Assembly (NCBI GenBank): GCA_038380435.1
Contig: JAWZYU010000020.1
Span: 44,858,307 to 44,922,306 of the forward strand
Source: Ryuthela nishihirai
Lineage: Eukaryota; Arthropoda; Arachnida; Araneae; Heptathelidae
DNA length: 64,000 bases
Reading direction: 5' to 3'
Position 1 is the first letter of the stretch; each line of letters opens with the position of its first letter. The notes beneath the pieces were generated by a model, which was given only the letters and a program-made list of their open reading frames with translations, was not told the origin of the DNA and made no database searches. A program made the position numbers and the translations under genes. Of the stretch, positions 21,701 through 33,700 are shown in pieces.

Positions 21701-24700
21701 CAAATGATGCTCAAAAGATGAACTCTTATGAGAGCTGTTCATATAGCTCATAAGAGACTGGGTTTAGTAATAAATGTAGAGAAAAAGTGTAGGAAATGTC
21801 ATGGTGTTCCAGTTCATTTGAATAGTTATGCTTGTGAGCAGGTTTCTCAATTTTAAATATCTGTGCTTGGGTTGTTTTTGCTCTGAGCAGCACTTTGTGC
21901 ACATAATGCTCTAAGTGACCAGGGTCATAAAGGCTCAGAGAAAGTTAGGGAAGGCAATCCACTGGACAGCTATTAAGAGACAGATTAAGTATCTTGGGTA
22001 CTATATGCAGATACTGGGGATGTGCAACGTTCAAAAAATACAATTGGAGATGTGCAATGAGGTATATAGGAGAATAGGCATTGCCACTGAATTTTTAAGA
22101 ATATGGAGAGAGTGAAAGAATAGGTGATACACCTAAAGACTAAACTTATAATAGTTTGGCCTTTTCTAAACTATTCTATAGCAGGAAAACATTTAAACTC
22201 TTTGTAAGCAAGGTAACAGAATGATGCTTTTTATACCAGATGCTCATGTAGCATCTTCTAGTATTAGAATGATTTGAGTATGTAAATGATGAAGAGGTTA
22301 CACAAAGAAATCATCAACCTCTTAAAGCAGAGCTTATGCAGGAAGAGGATGTATTGGTTTTGTTATCTGCATACAGAACTGTAGGTTAGAAACAAGAATT
22401 AGGAATAATGTGTGTTAAAGGCTCAAGGAAAAAGGACAGATTAAGAATGAGATGTGCAGATAGTCAAATAGCAGCTTATTAGAATTGGAATGCAGTTTCA
22501 AAATTTAATAGGTGTTTCTTTGGACAGATATTTGTGAAGAACTAAATTGCATATTCTGGTTGGCCCTTGGTAGCATATAACTGTTTGAAAATTGTGTGTG
22601 TGTGTGTGTATTTTTACATATACTTTCACACTTCATAAATTCAATGTGTCATTCATAGAGTTTAACTCAAGAACCAGTAAGAGAAGAACCACTTTTACAC
22701 TATGCTACATTACAAGAGATATGGTTTGCTGTGACAAAGTGGTTTATCTGATAACACAGTTTATGGCATTATTTTAATTGTCATGATTAATGCATATTTC
22801 AAATATATATTTGAGTTTATATTTCTTTTATGAGAATACTTTGTTATAATGAAAGTTAATTTTGTACTTTGAAAAATTTTGTAATTAATGAATACATTTG
22901 AGCAAACTTTAACAGTTTATTAAAGTTTAATACAACAATTTAGGATCATACTTTTCACCTTTTTATTAAACTTAGAATGAATTTTGTAAACTGTTATGGA
23001 GTGTTTTGTACCATTACTTGCAGGTCTCATAACCCACAGCATGGGTTCATTATTATGAATAGATTAAATACAACAAATTTGATTGAACCTATTACTCATG
23101 AGCTGGAGTTTCAAAATCAGAATCCATTTTTATTATACCGTAATGGTAAAGGTAGGTGTATTTTTTCTAAACTTCATCTTTTTTTTAGAGTTGGTGTAAT
23201 TTGTTGAATTTTTGCTTTCAACCTAATAGTTCAAAACACCAGTAATTGAATTTGTTAGTTAATGAATAATGGTTAACATTGAAGAAAAGTTTGTATCTTC
23301 CTATTGGCTGTTGTTAAAATATATTAACAGTATTTTGAACAAAACAAAGCACATCAACTTGGACATGACAATTTGCATTAAATACAATGAGCAACATGCC
23401 TATGCAAATTCTCATGCCAGGATGAATATAACATATATAGTTATTCTTTCTACTGGATTAAATTTCATATGTGCAACTGTCAAATTTAGATCTAGTAATT
23501 GCTATGATTTTTGTTAGATGTAGCAATGCCTAAAATTTTAATTTGTTCATATTCAAAAAGGAAACTCAGTGGAATATCTGTTAATAATGACCAATCATAT
23601 TAAATTTCATTATAATTTTAATCTTTGGAAGACTATAATGAAATTTTACAATCATTAAAACCATGGTCAGTCCAACTTATATCCCAAGTTTAAACATATA
23701 TAGCTTTTATTGCATAAAATAGTAACACTGATATTGCTGCTTATTGCATTTTACAAAATAATGTAAAAAAATGCAATTATTAAAAAAAAGATTTAGTTGA
23801 GAAATGCCATTTAGCAAATAGAATTTGCATCAGCAAAAAAGTGCTTTATATTTTCATCAACACCCAAAATATGATTTTTTTTCTAATATTCATATAAATA
23901 TGCATTTACATAGTATGATGTATAATGAGGTGCAATGCAAATCGCATCATAAAATTACAGTTTTGCAGCAGTACAATAACAATTATAATTGTACTATGAT
24001 GATGTCCAAATAAATCCCAAAAATGCTCATAACTTGCATAGGTAAATTCTTGGTAAATCTGGTATTGAAAAGGGAAAAGTCACTTGAAGACACCTTTATT
24101 TACTGGCACTATCTAATGATCTTTAAGGATATGTGGCCTAACAATAGTTTTAGACCTTTTACAAAAGAAACTGTTTTCACTTTATCTACAGACAGACATG
24201 ACAGCATTCAATTTTTTTTTGTGTGTGTTTTTAGAGTTAAAAATTATTTTGAGGTATATTACTGCCTGGCCAAATTATTATGAACAGCTACCTAATACTT
24301 CATATGTATCATGGTCCAGTTACCAAATTTCAAATTCTCTGCACATACAGGGGTTTATCAAAATAATGGAAACACCAACAGTGACTGGAGTACATTATCC
24401 ATTAGCCTACTAGCATGTTTTTGTTGTATTCAGAAATGTAATTATAATAGGAGCCAGTATGTTTAGTTCCACATTTGAACCTTTATTAATAATTGAAAAT
24501 AACTTGTTTTAGTTAAATATTTTTTCTCAAATGTTTTTTTACATATAGGTCATATCTATGGGATATGGTTTTATGAGAAAGAAGGTTGTGCAAGAATTAG
24601 CAAACTTTTGACAGGGTAAGTAACAAATATGGGATTTTTTTTTGTGTGTGTGTGATACATTCATAATTGTGCCAATGAAAGGAGAGTGAGCTAACTCAAT

Positions 24701-27700
24701 AATAGTTTTCATTAGTAAAGAAATATATGAAGAATTTCATGAGCATGTTACTATTAAACATTATTGGTTTATATATCCTAATACAAGGAAAAAAGTAAAT
24801 ATGCTTTTATTTAAATTTCTATTCAAATAAAAAGATCCATTTATCTCACTGTATTCTCTTTTTACTGTAGTTCATACATAAGTATTGAGGAATTCCATAA
24901 GTTTAATCAGTCAAGTGATTCAGATGAAATATAGCTTTAATACATGTAAGAAAGTATTCTCTTCAGACACTCATCCCAGATAACTACTAGTGAATTTAAC
25001 CTTTTGTAAACATATATATATAATTAAAATACTCGGTTATTACAAAATTGTTTGGCTTATAGTCTTTGCAAAAGAACTTGCTTCTCTGTTATTATTTAAG
25101 ACTGGATTTTGAAAAAAAAATGGTATGAAAGAACAAATGACAAAAAGAAAACTTGCAGGGGAAAATGAGTTTTGCTTATGCTTGGGACCCATAACTGGGA
25201 GACATGGGTTCATGCCAGATATTCTAATCTAAATTAACACCAGTTCTGTCATTTATCTGCTATTGTGACTTATAAGTCTTTCCAACCTTTGTCACTCATG
25301 GTGCCATCTGTGATCGAAAGAGGCAACTTTATCCAATATTGCTTTTAATATGATGTAAATTAGGAAGTCACTCAAGCTAAAACATTATTCATAAAACAGT
25401 AAATACACAGATTACTTGTTCAAAAAGAATTTGAGAAAAAATTTTACAGAAAAGGTTTTTTTTTATCTATGTCAACAGGTAATCTGTGAGTTGAAATGAC
25501 AAGATATTTATATATATAACAAAGCAATGTGTGATATGCCAAACATACAGCAATATAATTTTTCAAAAACTTGACACTGTAATAAATAAATAAATACCCC
25601 GCTCAAGCAGCTGCTTGCCACAGAGGTCTGACAGGAGCCTGTCAGTTTATATGCCACAGTAGGAGATCTGATGAACAATAAAATTTCCTCTTTAATGAAC
25701 CTTAATTCTATCACTTGAAACCCTTATTTTTCACCTTTTGATATCGTACACTACTTACCAGTGAAACTACACCATTTAAAGATCCGATAAGCTTAAGCGA
25801 TTCAATTTCAGTAGTGTACAGTGTATGTATGCTTAGTATTGGTTGGAATTCCCATCAAGAATAAGGATTGTACCATTAGAAAAAGATGTAAACCTAATAT
25901 TTCACTATATTCCAAATTGAACTATCTGACAAGCACATTGTTTGCATGATATTTTCTGTCTTGTCATTTATACATTAGATGAACTGGCTGTTAAAATTTT
26001 GCATGCATTTGTAGGCTTTTGTCAGTTACATTTTCCCAGTAGGTCAGAGCATAATTGTCCTTTTGCTTTCTTATTCAGTGTTTTACTTTATTCTAATTAG
26101 TTACTAGTTCTGGTTAATGTTTTTAAGGAAGGCTTGTACCAAACACAAATTCAAAATACCATATGTGTAAGAGAAAAAAAATTTCAAAAAAAATAAACTA
26201 TTTTATTAATTTTTGGGTAAATTTTGACTAACCTTTCAAGGAGTGTAATATCTTTTCTCTTGGAACTTGAACAATTTTTTTCATGAATAATTGTGTATTA
26301 ATAGGTTATGGTTAATTTGAGGAAACATTTTCTTCATATCAAAAGTTTCAGTTGATAAATGAGAAGCTGTTTATTGTTCAGTAAACTGTCAACAAAATAT
26401 TCAATTTTCTCATTAATTCTGCATAACATTCATTCTGTAATACAATGCACTAAATGATGAATGTTATATTTTAAATGAATAAAATAAAAAAGTAATGTAC
26501 AACTAATTACCACTTTGTAAGTCGATTTTCATTTTAGAGGAAAAATTGTCTTGAACCGGGTGGGATACGAACCCACGACCTCCTGATAACATGTCAGGTG
26601 CTCTGGACCACTCTGCCAATCAAGATCTCCTCTAATAGATATGAACATTTTCAACTTACAGTACATATTCTATTATGTCACATATAGGTGCTGTTCGGGC
26701 AATTTTAGCAGCAATTGGTAGATAAATGCCTTATAGATGGAAAGTATATCTTACATTATTATAATTGATAAATTGAGAATGTTCTTATCATCTATTAGAG
26801 GAGATCTTGATCGGCAGCCGGTAGCTCAATAGTCCAGAGCACCTGATATGTTATCAGGAGGTCAAGGGTTCATATCCCACCCGGCTCAAGACAATTTTTT
26901 CTCTAAAATGAAAATCAACTTCCAAAGTGGTAATTAGTTGTATATACCAAGAAAGTCGTTTATTCAATATTTAAAAAAAGTAATGTATTCTGTTTTTTCA
27001 TAATGTATTAATATACACAATTGACCACCCACGGAATCATAATGTACCTGTCCAGGCACGTCACAGAGTGCACGTGACAAGGTCGACCACATGGAGATGT
27101 AAGCGGTCTGCCAGGACAGTGAGTCATAATGCGTAATGTGAGCACAGTGGGCAGAGGTATTGATTTGACGGACATTGAAAAAGGAATGATCATCGGCTAC
27201 CATGCCAAGGGTGGAAACATCTCGGAAACAACAGACTTCGTGGGCTGTTCATGAGGTGCTGTAGTAAGGGTGTACCAAGAATGGATCGCTGGCACACTGA
27301 GTACCTCCAGATGTCATAACTGTGGAGCCCCAAAGGTCATCGATCCCAGAGAATGTTGACTGGTAAAGGGCAATCAACACACAACAGTGCAGCAATTGAC
27401 CACTCGAATGCTGGGGCACCCAGGTACATGTCCCCAATAACAGTACAGTGAACCTTGTTACGCATGGGTCCTCAGAATTGCACTGCATAAAAGCACCCAT
27501 GTTAACCAAGGCCCATCGGCAGCAACACCTGAAGTTCGCACAGCACTGGACAGTGAAAGAGTGGTCTTTGGACAGTGGAAGAGTGGGAAAAGGTTGCCTT
27601 CTCCCACGAATCAAGGTTTCTACTCCACAGAAATGACGGGTGGTGGCGGATATGGCGTCAGACACACAGGAACCAACACCCGGACACGCTTATCAGTCAA

Positions 27701-30700
27701 GTGCAGGCCAGCAGTGGCAGTGTGCATGTCTGAGGGGTGTTTTCCTGGTATGACCTGAGACCGCTGGCACCACTGAATGGGTCCCTGAACACCAATGGCT
27801 ACCTGTCCATCCACGCTGACCACATGCATCCCTTCATGTTGGACGTTTACCCTGGTGGTGATGGTGTCTAGCAACAAGACAGGGCACCCTGCCATGTCGC
27901 TAAGGTGGTGAGTGACTGGTTCCAGGAACACGACAGCGATGTCTCATTCTCCCTTGGCTGACGAAATTGCCCGACCTCAATCCCATAGAGCACTTGTGAG
28001 ACCATTTGGATCGACAGGTTCAGTGTGCAGACCCACAACCACATCATCTCTGGAACCTCTGTGCTCTGCTGGAGTCCGAATGGGCACATGTGCTTCTGGC
28101 AACCTTCCAGGGCCTCATTACATCCATGCCACACTGTCTCGCACTGTCATCCAGACCAAAGGGTGGTTATTCCCATTATTAGGTAGGTGGTCATATTATT
28201 CTGATACAACTGTGTACATCACCCTACCAAAGTAGGGGCTGAGGTGACTCAGTTGGTAGCATGCCAGGCTTATAATCTGCAGTTTCCAGGTTGAGTTCCA
28301 CCTGGGCCAGTGTTGAGATTTATCTCTGCAAAACTCCCTGCCCTTGATTAGTAGGGGAAACTGATAGGTTTGGAAAAGCCATTGTCCATCAGATGGAATG
28401 TTAAGCAATGGCTCCATGGGCAGGAGAGCTATTTCTGTGCACATTAAACAACACATTGGCTGGACTTGGTGGGAGGCTACCATCTGTCTCCCAACAGCTG
28501 TCCAATGGGTGCTCTCCTCCTAACATTCTCTGAGCCCTCAGGATCCTTGTGACCTGGCCATTTTCCTCATTGTGTACAAAAAAGTGATGCTCAGAGGTAA
28601 AACAGCCCAATCAAAATGTTACAGAATTCCAATGAAATGTCAATAGGAATCTAGGTTCAAAGCTCTAACTCCTAAAATATGAATTTCATGGGAAAAGTGA
28701 CTGAAGATAAAGGTCCATAATCAAATTTATTTAAATCTTTAATTTTCAGCACTATTCATTCAGTAAAGAGTTATGGAAGGTAGAATATATCAAAATAAAT
28801 TTCCTCGTTTTATAAAAAAAAATCAAACGTTTGGATTTTCCATGCTGCACATGAAACTTGCTAAAGCTGACCATAAAAGCACTGCACGAAAAAAACCATT
28901 GGAGAAAGGGGCATGATAATTGTCGCTATTATCTCTCTGTATTGTGAATGAACTTTTGCAATATATCTTTTGCTGATTATTAGCAATTAAGCCAAATTTC
29001 ATTAATATGAAGAAGCATGCATGACATAAATGTAAAACTAAATTGATTTAAGCTTTTGTTGTATGTTTAATTCATAATCAGCTACTGGTAAGATAAAATG
29101 ATCATCGCTAAAATCAGACTACTTTAATGGGTAGGCAAATTTGTTTTCGCCCGTAACCAACCAGGGCTCACAAGGAGCCGAGAATTTTTTTTGTGTTACG
29201 TAAATATATTTTAAAGGCCAATAACTAGTAACTAATAATCAGTTTGCAGGTACCTCCTGCAGTTTACGGCACTAGCTCACTAGATGGTGCCACGAGTAGT
29301 AACATAAAATTTTTTTTACAATAATTCATATTTTTAAGGCTTGTTTTTTCTGTGGGATTACTTGGTTTTAGGGGCCTTTTTTTATACTGCAGATTGGTGG
29401 TGAATTGTTTACAATTCTGTTTCTTAGGCTTGTTATAGGATTAGTGTGTTCTTGGGGTGTGGGTGGAAAGGCAGTTTGTTGTTCAGCAGTATGCTCAGGT
29501 TAAAATGGTTATCTGTGATGCCCCCTCATTCACTTTTACTTTACCTTATCCAGTTGTGCTAAATTTACGTTATATTTATCATTTTGGGGATTTTTAATTT
29601 TATTTTTGGCATCACAGCACTCGTTTCCGAGAGCATAGGAGTTGCGCATGCGCAACTCAGAACTTTCGATTGTCACCCGCTAAAGCGTGCGTGTTCACGG
29701 ACAGGCCATCTCTTGCATCATAGCTTGTGCACTCGTCACTTTATGTAAATGTCTTTCACGACGTGCAACATGACACGTGCGGACCTTTTTGAATAACGCA
29801 TGATATAACCGTGACATGTAGTCACAGAAGGCAGAAGTAAGTTGGAGTAGAGTTGGAGTAAGGTGGAAGTTGGTGGTAGTTCACAGTGTGGAGTTGTAGT
29901 GAGATAGTGATGATGTAGTCGACATTTTCATTGACGTTGGTGAGTGTTTAAAATAATTTTGGAAATAAATTTGTTTGTTATAGAAACTTGAATCTTTGCT
30001 GTTTTTTTTTCTCTTGAGCAATGTTAGGTGATAAGTTTTGATTGTAGGTTAAATTAGTTTGACAATCATTTAATTTATTTTGAATTCTTACTCGCTAAAT
30101 AACGCCTGCTGGTAATTAATAAGAACCCTAATTTCAACTTATTTGACAATTTATTATTATTGCCTGGCGCCCAAAATTAAGCTATCCGGAGCTTGAATAA
30201 ATATTGGATCAGACAAAGAGTCCAAAACTTTAAAAGTATTTAAATCTTTGGAGCGTTACATGTCTCTGATAATTTTCTTAAATTTTGGAATGGCAATTCA
30301 TTGTTTAGTGATATTCACTTGTTAGAATAGCAGTCTCCGATGAGATTGTTTATTTTTTGTGAGTTTTTCTAATTATGAAATGAACATTTGTTAGTGATAA
30401 TAGGCTGTTGAAACAAGTAACCTCAGTAAATCAGCAATTTGAAGTTGATTCAAATTGCTGATTTATTATTGGATGTTGAATATGTCGAGTTTATTTCATT
30501 GTTTAAGTAACTTCAGATGGTACTGACAGACATTCATCATATAACGATATGCACAGTTAAGAAAATATGTCTTAGATACTATTACTTCTGGTGATTTTAT
30601 TTGCAAAAGCAAAATTTTATTCTTAGGAATAAGTCTTTATCATTATATTCTTTGCTCAGCATATTCCCCTATGGCCTCTTCACTGCTAGTAATACGATTG

Positions 30701-33700
30701 TTTAGGTTATTGTTTGTAGAACTTTCCAAGAAGGTGGATATTCTTTCTAATGTGATATTGAAATGCATTTTTCATTAATTTAAATCGCACATTTTAGTGG
30801 ATTTTTTTTACAGAATGAATTTTAAGAAACTTGATATAATTCTGGAAGAATTAAATTTCTAGTCTCTTCTAGAAGTCCGGAAGTTGAGTGTTCCATTAAG
30901 ACATAATGCATTATTGCATTTAAAAAAAAGGGCGTAGGAGCACCATAAACTGCAGAACTGTTGTGCTTCAATTTTTCATTCTTCCAGATCATAATTTTCA
31001 TCGTACAAGGTTGGCAGCTCTGCCGATGCACAATTATTTATGCAAATGTGGCTCGTGGACATATACTTGCCGGTATTTGCCTTAAGACAGTGTATGGCTA
31101 GTTATGTTATAGATGAGTAGACTTTTTGTGAGGAGCTCAAGTTAGGAGCTTACTCTTTGAGGAGCTCAAGTTGGGAGCTTACTCTTTTTGTATGTAATTT
31201 AGCCTGTGTGTATTTGGGTGAAAATAATTATTTTTTATTGATATTGCTTTTGACTTTAATTTTTTCTCTTGAGCAAAGAGTAGATTTACTGCAAGTTAGT
31301 AGTACTTTATATTGGACGAGTTTAAGGGAAATTTTGCCATTCATGTTCCAGAACAAAAATATCCTAATTTTTTTGGCAAGTTAATTATTGTCTGGCATTT
31401 AAGATCGTATTATTTGGAAGTGTTACAGAGTGGTTCTAAAGTAAACTTCTATAAGTTTCCCTATTCCCGAGTGTCTGGAGCAGTGATGAACACATAGTGC
31501 CGCAAAAATTGGTAGTTAATGAGAACATGCAGAAGGGATTTAACATGATTAGCACCATTTCTGACCAAAAAGACTTCATGTAAAAGTGAGAATGCCCACA
31601 GTGCAAGCAAATGGCATTTTCAGTGCCTGTTTTCCCTCTTGTGGCAGTTGGAACTAATTTTGTTCTTTGCTTTATCTCTTCTGCATGTTCTTAGTGAGCT
31701 ATCTATAATTTTCACAGTGCTATCTCTGTTCATCACTACTCCAGAGACTTGGAGAAATGGGGAAACTTATAGCCACCCTGTATATTCAGTGACAGTGCAC
31801 CATTCATCAGTTTATTGTGCAGCAAAGTTTGCAGAACATTCAGATAAAAAGCATATGAGCATAATCATTTTTAGAAGATACACCAGTGATCTTTTATTCA
31901 GTTGTGATATACTTTACAGTCAGCTTGGCTGAGCATGTCTTCAAAGATGTATTGTAATTTAGTAACATCCATGCTTTATGTTCAAATAGTTATTTGGATC
32001 TAATGAAGCCCCATTTAGTAGTCATAAGTCTCTGGTCACTGGGTGTACAGGCAGAAGTACTAATTCAAACCTTTCACTACTAAAGGATAGAGAGATGCTG
32101 CAGCCTGATATCCTCTTGAATTTTTCATAAAATTGCAGCATTTTTCATTCACAGATAAAAAAAAAAAATTCAGCTCTCCACCTTCTCCCTTTCTATTTTT
32201 TTGCATATCCAGTTGGAAGGAGTAGCAAGTTGCTATCTTGCTAGTCAACTATAATGGCACAGGTGAAAAGGATTGTTAAACCATATCATTCTTTTTCCTA
32301 CAGTAGTTATATATTTTGACTACAGAATGAATGTTTGCAAGGTTTATTTTGCTTATAAGATGTGGGTTTAGGAAGGAACATCAGGGTTCAGAACTTAAAT
32401 TTTATAACTGTTTGATTTTTTTTACTCTATACTGCCGTATATTGATACCAAAACCATGGCAATATTAGAATTGCTGACTTGCACCATTGTATAGGGTGTC
32501 CCATAAGTCTTAATACATAGGCACAAGTCTCCCATACATTTGTATACAAACACAAATAAAAATAACTAACACATTCTCTTTTGTTTCAGATGAGTCAACA
32601 CATTGTTGAATGAGAGTAAAAAAGTGGAATTGCTACTTATTTACTTTGCTGGAAAAAGTCAGCAAGAGTCATTCAAGGAATTTCAGACTACATCCAGACA
32701 AGCCATGTTACATGTCCAATAATGTTCTAAAGAAACTGAATGAGACTGGTTCGATGATAATGTAACACTTCAAAGATTATTAACTTTTTAAAGTTTGGAC
32801 CTTTTATCTGATCCAATTTATTCAAATTCCGGATAGCTCTATCGAGCACTATCTGGAATCCAATAATAACTTGCCAAATAAAGTTGAAATAGGGTTCGTT
32901 GAGGTATACCAGCAGGCATTACTTATCGAGTAAGAATTCAAAAATGATTGTCAAGTTTAATTAAAGTTTAAATCTAATCACAATATCAATTTACGTTGCT
33001 CAAGAGAAAAAAATAGCAAAGATTCAAATGTTTTTAATACAAAGTTTATTTCTAAAAATTCAACTCGCCAAACTCAAAGTGAAAATCTTGACTACATCTC
33101 GAACAAAAATTCTGTGTGCACTAATTCACAAAAACTCTGCTACTACATCTCTATTTCATCACTTCTCACTGCAATCTCAATACTACATCACTTCACTACT
33201 TCACACTAACTCTGTGACCTAACATCACCAAGTTATAACAAGCGGTGTACAAAGTGGGCACGTGGCTGTTGCACACCGGGAAAGACATTTGCATAAACTG
33301 ATGAGCACGCAAGCTATGACGCAAGATTGCGCATGCGCAACTCCTGCAGTTCAAACGACATTTTGGGACAGTCCACAAAATGAATTAAAATCCCCAAAAT
33401 GATAAATTTAACGTAAATAAAGCAAAACTGGTTAGGGAAAAGCAAAAGTGAATGGGTGGACCATCACAATAATAAAGCCTAGACCTGGTCATCCAAGTAG
33501 TGCCACAGATGATGACCACACTGTGAATATTCTGTCTAAAGTTGAAGTTAGCCCTCACTGGTCTGTAAGGAAAATTGCACAGGAGGTGGGAATTGGAAAA
33601 TCATCTGTATCCAGAATCCTGAGCAGAAGTATGTTCTACCCATAAAAAAAAAATAAAAAAAAAGTACAAGTACAAAAAGCAAATGGTACAGGAATTTGAT

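Larger units (their letters stand above)
13376..22590 (+). mobile_element. old, shredded RTE-like LINE copy (outer element of a nest)
   Basis: Pieces of one diverged RTE copy occur in order. 13376-13465 matches the start of the copy-2 ORF (5690-5785: GGGGAAAC..., CTTTGCC, TTTGATATTGT). 18666-19095 resumes exactly where that left off and carries the endonuclease region (TTGCTCCTCAGCAGGAATGTTAG resembles 6003). After an inverted block, 20810-22590 carries reverse transcriptase and the 3' end (GAACTAAATTGCATATTCTGGTTGG). The gap 13466-18665 is a DNA transposon. Reading frames are destroyed throughout. Confidence 0.75.

Noticed and set aside
26549..26640. Functional tRNA gene
   Set aside because: Box A and box B are present, but the acceptor stem does not pair well, U33 is missing in the anticodon loop, and the sequence is part of a dispersed repeat.
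27249..27931. Minus-strand frames of 103-138 codons
   Set aside because: Antisense of the plus-strand Tc1-like transposase.
31157..31497. Short plus-strand frames downstream of the LTR copy
   Set aside because: Overlapping frames without recognisable domains; hydrophobic composition follows from T-rich DNA.
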